A DNA stretch of 64,000 bases from Bacteroides ovatus. Lineage in GTDB: Bacteria; Bacteroidota; Bacteroidia; Bacteroidales; Bacteroidaceae. This document shows, piece by piece, positions 54,021-61,655 of the stretch; the stretch's first letter is position 1, and each line of letters begins with the position of its first letter. The stretch is taken from NCBI RefSeq assembly GCF_001314995.1, contig NZ_CP012938.1, positions 620,001-684,000 of the forward strand, in the 5' to 3' direction. Below the pieces are notes generated by a model, which saw only the letters and a program-made list of their open reading frames with translations, had not been told where the DNA came from and made no database searches. The position numbers and the translations under genes are program-made.

Positions 54021-54647
54021 TTATGGGATATATTCGATTTTAGCAACAATGACCCGTATGTCCTCCGGTTCTTTCCCTGCCTTTACCAATGCCTGATGAA
54101 AGTTTTTGGGGAAGAACATGAAGAATGTATCCGGAGTGGAATCTACATATTTTATTTTCTTGGCTTTGTAGAAAGTAACATCCGGTTTGTATTCGGTGAT
54201 AGGCTCTGCATATTCTGCTGAAGTAATTCCGAAACGTTCGGTGCCTTTTACTACATATTGCAGATCAATGCCGTGGCGGTGTGCTTCGATTTTACGTTTA
54301 CTGACATCTTGCGTTGTTGCATCCTGTACATTGATGTAACAATGTTCGCCATCCACTTCGTATCGTCCGGCAGGCATATTCACAAGGTCGTGGGTAGCTA
54401 GCCATTGGAAAGTCTTGTCCCATACTTTCTTGTTCTTATGATATTGTGACGCAAATTCCTGATAATCGGTCGTTTTATGAGGCATTGCCTTCAATCCGTT
54501 CGCCCATTCTTGTTTTTGTGTCCATTGACGGGCTTGTTTAAGAGTCCAGTTATCAGCGGATTCTTGTGAACACACGTTTTCAGTGAAGAAGAAAAGAAGA
54601 AGTCCGATAAACAGGCTTGAACTACTAAATACGAATTTTGATTTCAT
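54021..54647 (-). CDS. Exported YhcH/YjgK/YiaL-family cupin-like protein
   Basis: A 208-residue member of the DUF386 family. It has a hydrophobic N-terminal signal (LFIGLLLFFFTENVC), unusual since most YhcH proteins are cytoplasmic; it ends VCSQESA, so it could be a lipoprotein or secreted. The core is LVNMPAGRYEVDGEHCYINV, EAHRHGIDLQYVVKGTERFG and FMFFPKNFHQALVKAG, the cupin-like metal site. Members act on sialic acid or other sugar metabolism (YhcH) or bind beta-galactosidase. It overlaps the sigma factor gene by 4 bases. Confidence 0.88.
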   Translation of the reverse strand: MKSKFVFSSSSLFIGLLLFFFTENVCSQESADNWTLKQARQWTQKQEWANGLKAMPHKTTDYQEFASQYHKNKKVWDKTFQWLATHDLVNMPAGRYEVDGEHCYINVQDATTQDVSKRKIEAHRHGIDLQYVVKGTERFGITSAEYAEPITEYKPDVTFYKAKKIKYVDSTPDTFFMFFPKNFHQALVKAGKEPEDIRVIVAKIEYIP

Positions 54648-55252
54648 GATTGTTCGAAAAAATTAGGTCCGAAAATAAGTATGAATAAGGGTAGATAGTC
54701 TTTTAAAGCTACTCGCAATAACTTTAAGGCTTGTCCAATCCTGTAATTAATCGTTTGTGGAGATACATTCAGCTTCTCGGCAATTTCTTTATGCGTCAGA
54801 TGTTGATTGCGGTTCATCTCGTAAGCTTCGAGATATTCTTTCGGAAGTTTTTTTAGTGCTTCTTCATATAAACGGAAAAGCTCATCACTCAAATAGAAGT
54901 CCGGGTTATTGAACTCACTATCATATTTATCAACGATTTCCTGATGAACTTTTCGTTTGATCTCAAAATGGGAAAGACGGTTGAGAGCTTTGTTCTTGAC
55001 AATCGTAAAAAGAAGTGTTTTGAGTGTCAGCTCTTCCATAAGAGTGCAACGATTTTCCCACAGCCACATCATCGTTTCTTGTACAATCTCCTCTATTTCT
55101 TCCTGCTCACCTACATACTGGGAACAAAAAGCACATAGCCTACGGAAATAATGTCTGTAGACGACGTCAAAAACTTTTTCTTCTCCTGCTTTTAGGGCAG
55201 TGATAACGGACTTATTATTATTAATATCCAAATATATCGGAGATTGTGACAT
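54644..55252 (-). CDS. ECF-type RNA polymerase sigma-70 factor
   Basis: A 202-residue extracytoplasmic-function sigma factor of the Bacteroidetes type. Region 2 runs about residues 27-68 (FDVVYRHYFRRLCAFCSQYV, then EIEEIVQETMMWLWENR) and region 4 about 132-185 (ALKKLPKEYLEAYEMNRNQ, HKEIAEKLNVSPQTINYRIG). It diverges from the FecR gene at 55414 by 161 bases, the standard sigma/anti-sigma arrangement for a SusC/D locus; a YhcH-like gene and DNA repair genes follow in its operon. A TATTTTTG -7 box lies at 55274-55281. Confidence 0.92.
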   Translation of the reverse strand: MSQSPIYLDINNNKSVITALKAGEEKVFDVVYRHYFRRLCAFCSQYVGEQEEIEEIVQETMMWLWENRCTLMEELTLKTLLFTIVKNKALNRLSHFEIKRKVHQEIVDKYDSEFNNPDFYLSDELFRLYEEALKKLPKEYLEAYEMNRNQHLTHKEIAEKLNVSPQTINYRIGQALKLLRVALKDYLPLFILIFGPNFFEQS

Positions 55253-55273
55253 TCTCTTTTAATTTATGTAAGA

Positions 55274-55281
55274 CAAAAATA
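55274..55281 (-). promoter_or_regulatory. -7 promoter box TATTTTTG for the sigma-factor operon
   Basis: The minus strand reads TATTTTTG 21 bases above the ATG at 55252, so the operon probably has housekeeping-type transcription. Confidence 0.5.
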
Positions 55282-55345
55282 ATGAAAGAAGTAGATAAAT
55301 GAAATAAAAATGCGAGAAAAAATATTTTTTTCTTTTTCTCTTTAG

Positions 55346-55353
55346 TATATTTG
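55346..55353 (+). promoter_or_regulatory. -7 promoter box TATATTTG for the FecR gene
   Basis: TATATTTG lies 60 bases upstream of the ATG at 55414, in the divergent intergenic region shared with the sigma factor. Confidence 0.5.
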
Positions 55354-55413
55354 TACTCACAACTGTATTACTACAAAGGTATTATAGTTTTTTTTGTAAA
55401 AAGATAAAAGAGC

Positions 55414-56406
55414 ATGGATGAAACTATCTTGGTGAATTACCTGCAAGGCGAATGTAATGATGAAGAAGCTGCCCGGGTGGAAGCTTGGTGCGAGGAAGGA
55501 CCGGAAAACCGGAAAGCTTTGGAGCAACTTTATTACACTCTTTTTGTAGGTGAGCGTATAGCGGTAATGAATACTGTAGATACAGAGGCGTCATTGGATC
55601 AATTTAAATCAGCTATCAGAGAAAAGGAGAAAAAAGCTAAGCGGAAAAGTATATCGATCCGTTGGGGACGTTATGCAACTGTGGCGGCTGCTTTTCTTAC
55701 CGGACTCGTTTTTGCCGGTGGAATTGCCTGGGGATTACTTTCTAATAAGCTTTCGGATTATGAGGTGATAACTGCTGCCGGACAGAGAGCGCAGACTGTG
55801 TTGCCGGATGGTAGTAAGGTATGGCTGAATGCATCTTCAAAAATCGTTTATCATAATTCTTTCTGGAGTTCGGATCGTCAAATCGATTTGTCGGGCGAAG
55901 CCTATTTTGAAGTGTCTCATGATAAACATGCTCCATTTATAGTAAATAGTAAGCAAATCAAGACTTGTGTGCTTGGTACGAAATTTAATGTGCGTGCACG
56001 CCAAGATGAGAATAGGGTAGTGACTACCTTGCTTCAAGGACTGGTACGGGTAGATTCTCCGCGAACGGAAGAGAATGGCTATTTGTTGAAACCGGGACAG
56101 ACATTGAATGTGAATACGGATACTTATCAAGCAGAGTTAATTGAATATAACCAGCCTACAGATGTGCTTCTCTGGATTAATGGCAAGTTGGAATTTAAGC
56201 AACAATCTTTATTGGAAATAACCAATATTATGGAGAAGTTGTACGACATCAAATTTATCTATAAGGATGAAACATTGAAATCAGAACGGTTTACCGGTGA
56301 ATTCTCTACTGATAGCACTGCTGATGAAATACTGAATGTTTTAATGCATACTAATCATTTCTCTTACAAGAAAGACGGACGGATTGTCCGAGTGATGAAG
56401 AAATAA
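55414..56406 (+). CDS. FecR-family anti-sigma factor
   Basis: A 330-residue inner-membrane protein. The cytoplasmic part (1-85; VNYLQGECNDEEAARVEAWC) binds the sigma factor, a single helix follows (about 88-109) and the periplasmic FecR domain carries YEVITAAGQRAQTVLPDGSK, VWLNASSKIVY and GEAYFEVSHDK. The C-terminal about 90 residues are the DUF4974/STN-like part (LEFKQQSLLEITNIMEKLYD) that contacts the receptor's N-terminal domain. It should relay the state of a SusC/TonB receptor to the sigma factor encoded divergently; the SusC at the right edge of the window is the probable partner. Confidence 0.93.
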   Translation: MDETILVNYLQGECNDEEAARVEAWCEEGPENRKALEQLYYTLFVGERIAVMNTVDTEASLDQFKSAIREKEKKAKRKSISIRWGRYATVAAAFLTGLVFAGGIAWGLLSNKLSDYEVITAAGQRAQTVLPDGSKVWLNASSKIVYHNSFWSSDRQIDLSGEAYFEVSHDKHAPFIVNSKQIKTCVLGTKFNVRARQDENRVVTTLLQGLVRVDSPRTEENGYLLKPGQTLNVNTDTYQAELIEYNQPTDVLLWINGKLEFKQQSLLEITNIMEKLYDIKFIYKDETLKSERFTGEFSTDSTADEILNVLMHTNHFSYKKDGRIVRVMKK

Positions 56407-56480
56407 AAGATAGGTTAGTGTTTCTAAAAGGCTGTCTAATTAGATCTTGACAGATTAAGGTTTGTTCGTTATATAAAGAT

Positions 56481-56529
56481 GTGAAGTGCTCCCAAAAGTT
56501 AGATACATAACTTTCTGGGGGCATTTCAC
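56481..56529. repeat. Imperfect palindrome 1 with IS-end-like sequence
   Basis: GTGAAGTGCTCCCAAAAGTT (56481-56500) and the inverted copy AACTTTCTGGGGGCATTTCAC (56509-56529) form a hairpin with an 8-base loop. The sequence resembles the terminal inverted repeats of some IS elements (TGAA-TGC-CCCC-AAAAGTT). Together with 56588-56674 it fills most of the 333-base gap between the FecR gene and the lipoprotein gene. Confidence 0.65.
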
Positions 56530-56587
56530 ATATATGTAGTGGCAAACTGATTGGAATGGGATTTGATTAGATAGTCTTTAAAACGAG

Positions 56588-56674
56588 AAATCACCCTCAC
56601 TACATGACTGAACTGCACTCCTTAAGTTTTGTGTTCAACTTTTGGGGTGCAGTTCATTGTAATGAGGGTGATTT
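56588..56674. repeat. Long imperfect palindrome 2 with IS-end-like sequence
   Basis: AAATCACCCTCACTACATGA, then CTGAACTGCACTCC pairs with GGGGTGCAGTTCATTGTAAT, GAGGGTGATTT over about 30 bp with a short bulge, around a TTAAGTTTTGTGTTCAACTTTT core that itself folds. The inner TGAACTGCACCCCAAAAGTT matches the style of palindrome 1. It may be a bidirectional terminator or a short non-autonomous IS relic. Confidence 0.7.
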
Positions 56675-56739
56675 TATGAACTTAAGGCCTGTTTGATAGC
56701 CTCTATTCTATATTTTTATAGTTATCTATTCATAAATAC

Positions 56740-57689
56740 TTACTCACTTTTGGGTTCGTAAACATTAAATTCTGTAACATCCGTACGACCGTTTGTAGAG
56801 ATAGTAATAATCTGATATTTCAGATATCGCGTAGTAATAGGAGAAATGAACGTAATATTCTGTGTACCACCGGAGATTGCTAATGAACTCAAGATTTCCA
56901 TGTCGTACCATTTTCAGATTGTAATATTTCCACTTCTCTAGGAGCATATGCATTGGCCCAATGATTCGTTTTGATACCTGTTAAAACCTTAGCTTCTCCT
57001 AAATCAACAGTAAACCAGAATCCTTTATTATTTAGAGCAACGTCAGTTCCAGTCTTGCCATCGATTAAATTATTGGGTGCGCCTTCTACTCCTTCTTCTA
57101 CATTAATAATCCAGCCGGCGCGATTACTGATAAGTTGGCTATTACTAGGAATACCGCTTTTTAGATTACAATAGGCAGCTTTATTAATAATGACAGGCAA
57201 TGTACTTAAACTACTGCTAATAACAGTGTTCTTATCATTGGTAGTTACATTACTGATTGAGACACTGAAAGAGAAACTTGTTTTTTCCATGATACTGGCA
57301 AATATCGTCGGATCAACCGTCGCAGTGATTTCTTCAGAAGTCATCTGTCCTTCTTTGAGAGTAACCTGTGAGGAACTTAAAACGATCTGGCTTGCATCAA
57401 GCCCTTCTGTTTCACTTTTTGCACTTAATACGATAACCATATCTGTAGAGACTGCTTTCTGTGTTTTTACAGTAAAAGCCATCTTAATTTCATCTCCTCC
57501 GATTCCATTCGCATCATGAGTCAGATTGAACTTTTTTACATTCCCCGATAAATAGTCATTTCTCTGTAGAGACACATACGTAGCATTCCATTCGTTAAAA
57601 ACTTCTTCATCATCGCTACAGGACGAAATGAACGGGACAAACAAGCCGAGTAGAGTTGCTATTGATAGTGATTGAAATATATTTTTCAT
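56740..57689 (-). pseudogene. DUF1735 plus F5/8 type C (discoidin-like) surface lipoprotein, disrupted by a one-base frameshift
   Basis: From the ATG at 57689 a lipoprotein (lipobox ISSC, C24) runs 266 residues to a TGA at 56889: a DUF1735 domain (about 35-165) and most of an F5/8 type C domain (about 175-266, WIINVEEGVEGAPNNLIDG, FWFTVDLGEAKVLTGIKTNH, ending ENGTTWKS). The neighbouring frame goes straight on with LSSLAISGGTQNITFISPIT, TRYLKYQIITISTNGRTDVT and EFNVYEPKSE to a TAA at 56740. Adding one T at TCTTGAG restores a protein of about 316 residues. Either the gene was recently broken or the read lost one base in a T-run; most of the protein, including DUF1735, would still be made. Confidence 0.8.
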
Positions 57690-57712
57690 ATGTACATACG
57701 ATTAAATTATTA

Positions 57713-58912
57713 CTATTTCCATTCGGTAGATTTATCTGTAGATAAAATACCGTCAATCCAGGTAGGAGTAGCAGAAGTAGTCAATGTATGACCTTTGCCG
57801 GTTGCATCTTCGAATACATTGCCTTGTCCTTCATTGAATCGCCAATAAGCTTCCAAACCTACAGATTTTGGGCTAACTTGAGTCATGTTATTTTGAATTT
57901 GAGAAGCGGAACGAACTACAGACCAGATACGTGCTTCACTCATCAAAATTTTACAGTTTCCCCATCTACTATAAGAATCATCACCTAAGCAGAACCAATT
58001 TACATCAGAGAAAGTTGTTGCTCCTGTTGGTATACTCAACACACCCGAATCAACTCCGTTTATGTAAAGTCGATAGTTGGAACCATCACAGACCAATGCT
58101 AAATGTTGCCATTCGTTTGGCTTGAAAGAATTACTTGGATTCAAATAAAGCCGGTTACGTCCTACAATCTGTACTAATGAATGTGCCTTATAATTTTCAT
58201 TGTCACTTTGAGGATCCTCAAAACGTAAAAGGATGAAGTTTGCATCATCTCCTCCGTTCTTAAATACTGCACGGTCACGGTCAGCTGTGTTGGCTACCTG
58301 AAAACGAACCTCTATCGTATATTGTGAATACGTTTCGGGAGATTCTGTGAATTTATTAGCTTTTAAACTAGGAGCGCCAACAAACATTGGAGCTGAAAAT
58401 TCGATAATACTTTCTGCCAAAATAACAAAGGTTCCGGTATTTTCCATCGGTGAAATACTTCCATCTTGCAATACTAGTTTTACAGGCAGTGCATATGATT
58501 CTCCCGATTTCATCATTTCCTGACTGAAAGCTTTCAAAGCGATGGAGAGGGCATCGGCTGCATATTGTCCTGCTTTTACAGTAATCGTTTCCGGCAACGT
58601 ATAATAATCTTTGGGCAACATTATATATCCGGTTCCATTAATATGGTTATAAGTGTCCAGTACTGATTGATCTGTAACCAATTTATAATGATTGTCTGTA
58701 GAAGAAAGATTACTAAGATGCACATTTAGGGTAGTAAAACTTTCTCCAGTAGCCTGTACGGTCACTTTTTGACTTGTACTGGAAAGAGCTTCTTCAATAT
58801 AAGCATGTGTATCTAAAGTATCGTATTTTGCATCTCCACAACTTACTATACTTCCTAAGCCTGTTATGACTGCGGAGAAGCATAAAATTTTTATATAATT
58901 CATACGTTTCAT
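57713..58912 (-). CDS. DUF1735 plus LamG-domain surface glycan-binding lipoprotein
   Basis: A 399-residue lipoprotein (lipobox SIVSC, C25). Residues about 30-160 are DUF1735 (the BT_3987-type N-terminal domain; FTTLNVHLSNLSSTDNHYKL, LNTYNHINGTGY-like segment), and about 185-385 a LamG/concanavalin-like domain: YTIEVRFQVANTADRDRAVF, FKPNEWQHLALVCDGSNYRL, YINGVDSGVLSIPTGATTF, EAYWRFNEGQGNVFEDATGK. It should bind glycan at the cell surface for the SusCD complex. It lies 9 bases after the GH18 gene and 23 bases before the F5/8C gene. The ATG at 58903 (MNYIKIL) is an alternative start. Confidence 0.88.
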   Translation of the reverse strand: MKRMNYIKILCFSAVITGLGSIVSCGDAKYDTLDTHAYIEEALSSTSQKVTVQATGESFTTLNVHLSNLSSTDNHYKLVTDQSVLDTYNHINGTGYIMLPKDYYTLPETITVKAGQYAADALSIALKAFSQEMMKSGESYALPVKLVLQDGSISPMENTGTFVILAESIIEFSAPMFVGAPSLKANKFTESPETYSQYTIEVRFQVANTADRDRAVFKNGGDDANFILLRFEDPQSDNENYKAHSLVQIVGRNRLYLNPSNSFKPNEWQHLALVCDGSNYRLYINGVDSGVLSIPTGATTFSDVNWFCLGDDSYSRWGNCKILMSEARIWSVVRSASQIQNNMTQVSPKSVGLEAYWRFNEGQGNVFEDATGKGHTLTTSATPTWIDGILSTDKSTEWK

Positions 58913-58920
58913 AGTTTACA

Positions 58921-60060
58921 TTAATTTTTAAGTAATGAATGTGATGACGGGTTCATAATTTGAATAGCACGGCGTATATTTTTATATTCTGGTGAAGTTC
59001 CATACTCTGCTTCCATATGATAGGTTCCTGCACCACCTTTACGGAATCCGTTACTTGGTTGCCAGCGTGCCATTCCTTCGAGAGATTTCATTTTGTTACC
59101 ATAACGATCAGTGTAATCATATCCACCGTCCATAGCAGCATCAGTAGCCTCGAAATTCTCGGTCATGATGGTCATCTTCGTGATTTGTTCTTCAGACATG
59201 ACACTGCTATACGTCTGAACAAGTCCTGCACCTGCTACGCCGCCTGTGATAAGACGTTTATCGAGTTTAGAATCACTGCCAGGACTACTATTATTGTAAG
59301 CCTGAATGATAAAATAGTCAAAATATAACCCGACTTCAGGTCTACCTGTTATGCTCTGTGGTTCGCCATCGATAACTAATAATTTACCTGTTCCTGATTT
59401 CGGACCGAAATATTTGCCTAGTTCATCAACAAATGCAAACATTCTATCGTCTTCGTCTACGATATTACCGGGGTTGCCGAAATTAGGTTCATAATCGATA
59501 TCAAAGCCGTCGTAACCATATTTGTTTACTGTATCGGCAATGGCGCTTGCATATTTGCGAATGGATGCTTCTATTGCTTCCTTATTTGATTCATCGGAAG
59601 GCCATTCCCAAAAATCATTCACAGCTTCTTTTTCGGATGAAAATCCCATATTTTCCCAATTTTCACGAATATTCTGCGGAGTAATTTGATCGCCTACACT
59701 TCTGATAATAAAACACATGGTAAAACGAGTTCCTTTAACTTGTTGGCAAAATTGCAGATCTTTTTTTTGAGCTTCTGTAATGTTCGACCAATTTCCCCAA
59801 ATAGAAACAATATCTACACTATCAGGAATACCGGCTAAAGAGCTTTTCATATAGGCACCTTCACCACTCCAGCCACCAAACCAGCCAAAGGCAACTTGGT
59901 GATCTGTCTGCTTATAGGCACGCAAGGCCGCATAATATTCATCCGATACGATCGATTCGGGAAAAGTTTTTGCTTCCGACTCCGTCCAGTCACTGCAACC
60001 GATCAATGAGGTCGTTGCCAGTGATATGAGTACAATGTATAATAAATAAATTTTCTTCAT
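58921..60060 (-). CDS. GH18 endo-beta-N-acetylglucosaminidase-like lipoprotein
   Basis: A 379-residue surface lipoprotein (lipobox SLIGC, C22) of glycoside hydrolase family 18. The catalytic motif DGFDIDYEPNFG has D184, D187, D189 and the acid E191 (DxxDxDxE). VAFGWFGGWSGEG near the N-terminus and the YFDYFIIQAYNN region complete the active barrel. Members with this layout, such as EndoF-like Bacteroides enzymes, cut the chitobiose core of N-glycans and release the glycan for SusCD import. It lies 27 bases after susD and 9 bases before the LamG lipoprotein, so it belongs to the same operon. Confidence 0.9.
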   Translation of the reverse strand: MKKIYLLYIVLISLATTSLIGCSDWTESEAKTFPESIVSDEYYAALRAYKQTDHQVAFGWFGGWSGEGAYMKSSLAGIPDSVDIVSIWGNWSNITEAQKKDLQFCQQVKGTRFTMCFIIRSVGDQITPQNIRENWENMGFSSEKEAVNDFWEWPSDESNKEAIEASIRKYASAIADTVNKYGYDGFDIDYEPNFGNPGNIVDEDDRMFAFVDELGKYFGPKSGTGKLLVIDGEPQSITGRPEVGLYFDYFIIQAYNNSSPGSDSKLDKRLITGGVAGAGLVQTYSSVMSEEQITKMTIMTENFEATDAAMDGGYDYTDRYGNKMKSLEGMARWQPSNGFRKGGAGTYHMEAEYGTSPEYKNIRRAIQIMNPSSHSLLKN

Positions 60061-60087
60061 AAAAGTCCTTTTTATGCATTATATAAA

Positions 60088-61638
60088 TTAGTTCTTTTTA
60101 GCCCACTTTAAGTCAGTAGCTTCGTTATCAGCACCGCCTAGTTCTGCTACTCCCAGATCATAATTGGCTTTATTGTTTTGTGCCTCTGTATAAGGGAAGC
60201 TTAGACGACGCATACCGCGTTGGCTACTCACTCCACAATCTGATAGATTGTCGATACAAGGATAAAGTTCCGGATAACCTGTACGGCGATATTCAGCCCA
60301 TGCTTCCAATCCTAATGGATAATTGGCGATCCATTTTTGAGTAATGACACGTTGGAAATTTTTTCCATTTACGTTATCAGCCTCACTGTCATCCCACATC
60401 ACACTCACTGTATTGGTAATTGTAGCAGTAGCATTTTGCACAGCATCACTTTCATGTGATACGACAGGAGCTTCGTCAATCTTCAAGTATTCAGTGGCTG
60501 AAACCTGATATTGTTCCATTGACAAATTAATACCATCTTCGTAATAGGCTTTTGCTGTTTTAGAACCGACATTCCAACCACGCAATTTTCCTTCTGCACG
60601 TAAAAAAGCCGTTTCTGCAGCGCAGAAAACCATTAATTTAGAGGTTGCCGTATATGCGGGAATAGAAAATCCTGCAGCGTCTGCCTTTTTAAAATCAGCA
60701 TCTCCTGTACGCATACCTACATATTTATCTGTTTTCCCGGCAAGGGTAGACTTATTAAAGAACTTCGGCATACGTGGATCGCCATATGCATTCATATAAT
60801 CTACAATATTTGCATTCACACGCAGATCACCCCAACTTACAGCTGCCAGTTGATATGGATTACTCTGTGTGCCACAAGAAAGCATAGCATTATCCGAATT
60901 ACTTTCAATCAATCCTGCTTTATGTGTTACTGCTGCTTCAGCTGCCTCTTGAGCAATGCCAGGCCATGTTCCGCTGATTCGCATTGCAACACGTAAGCGC
61001 ATTGAATTGGCTAGCTTAGCCCAACCTGAATAATTTCCATCAAAAACCGGATCATTGGCCCCCAATGGGGCATTGCCATTTGTTTCTACATAATAGTTGT
61101 ACAAAACATCAGCTGCATTGGCTAAATCACTTAATATACTGGTATAGACCTGTTCCTGGGTATCATAAGATACATAGAAATTACCCTTCTTTACTTGGCT
61201 GTAAGGCATCGGTCCATAACAATCCGCAACGCGAAGCATCGTTATTGCACGTATCATACACGCAAAAGCATAATAATGTCCCGTAGAATTAGTTGCTTCC
61301 TGTATTTGGAAAAAGTTTCCATATATTTTTTCAAACGGAGTGTTCCAGGGGGTAGCATTCCAGGCATCACTCTGATTGAATGTGCTGAAGTTTGTACCAC
61401 TCCATGTGTTAGAACAGCATAGATAGCCACCTAACTGTCCCACCATCTGATCTTGCATTTGAGAGTCATTCTGCTGAATATTCACAATTGTTTCAATCAT
61501 AGACTTCATCAAAGTCGCAGGGTCTGCATCATGAATTTGATATTGATTCGTATTATACTCCTCAAATTTATCGGTACAACTTCCTGCCAGTAACAACAGA
61601 GCGGCACCGACTGTGATATTTCTTAAATATTTTCTCAT
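60088..61638 (-). CDS. SusD/RagB-family glycan-binding lipoprotein (SusD-like_2)
   Basis: A 516-residue lipoprotein (lipobox LAGSC, C21) that covers the SusC pore and presents the glycan. It has the family opening TDKFEEYNTNQYQIHDADPA, the tetratricopeptide-like AFACMIRAITMLRVADCYGP, and later MRISGTWPGIAQEAAEAAV, ending QNNKANYDLGVAELGGADNE. It resembles the SusD-like_2 subtype. It lies 17 bases after the susC gene. Confidence 0.92.
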   Translation of the reverse strand: MRKYLRNITVGAALLLLAGSCTDKFEEYNTNQYQIHDADPATLMKSMIETIVNIQQNDSQMQDQMVGQLGGYLCCSNTWSGTNFSTFNQSDAWNATPWNTPFEKIYGNFFQIQEATNSTGHYYAFACMIRAITMLRVADCYGPMPYSQVKKGNFYVSYDTQEQVYTSILSDLANAADVLYNYYVETNGNAPLGANDPVFDGNYSGWAKLANSMRLRVAMRISGTWPGIAQEAAEAAVTHKAGLIESNSDNAMLSCGTQSNPYQLAAVSWGDLRVNANIVDYMNAYGDPRMPKFFNKSTLAGKTDKYVGMRTGDADFKKADAAGFSIPAYTATSKLMVFCAAETAFLRAEGKLRGWNVGSKTAKAYYEDGINLSMEQYQVSATEYLKIDEAPVVSHESDAVQNATATITNTVSVMWDDSEADNVNGKNFQRVITQKWIANYPLGLEAWAEYRRTGYPELYPCIDNLSDCGVSSQRGMRRLSFPYTEAQNNKANYDLGVAELGGADNEATDLKWAKKN

Positions 61639-61655
61639 AACATTAGCTTTTTCTT

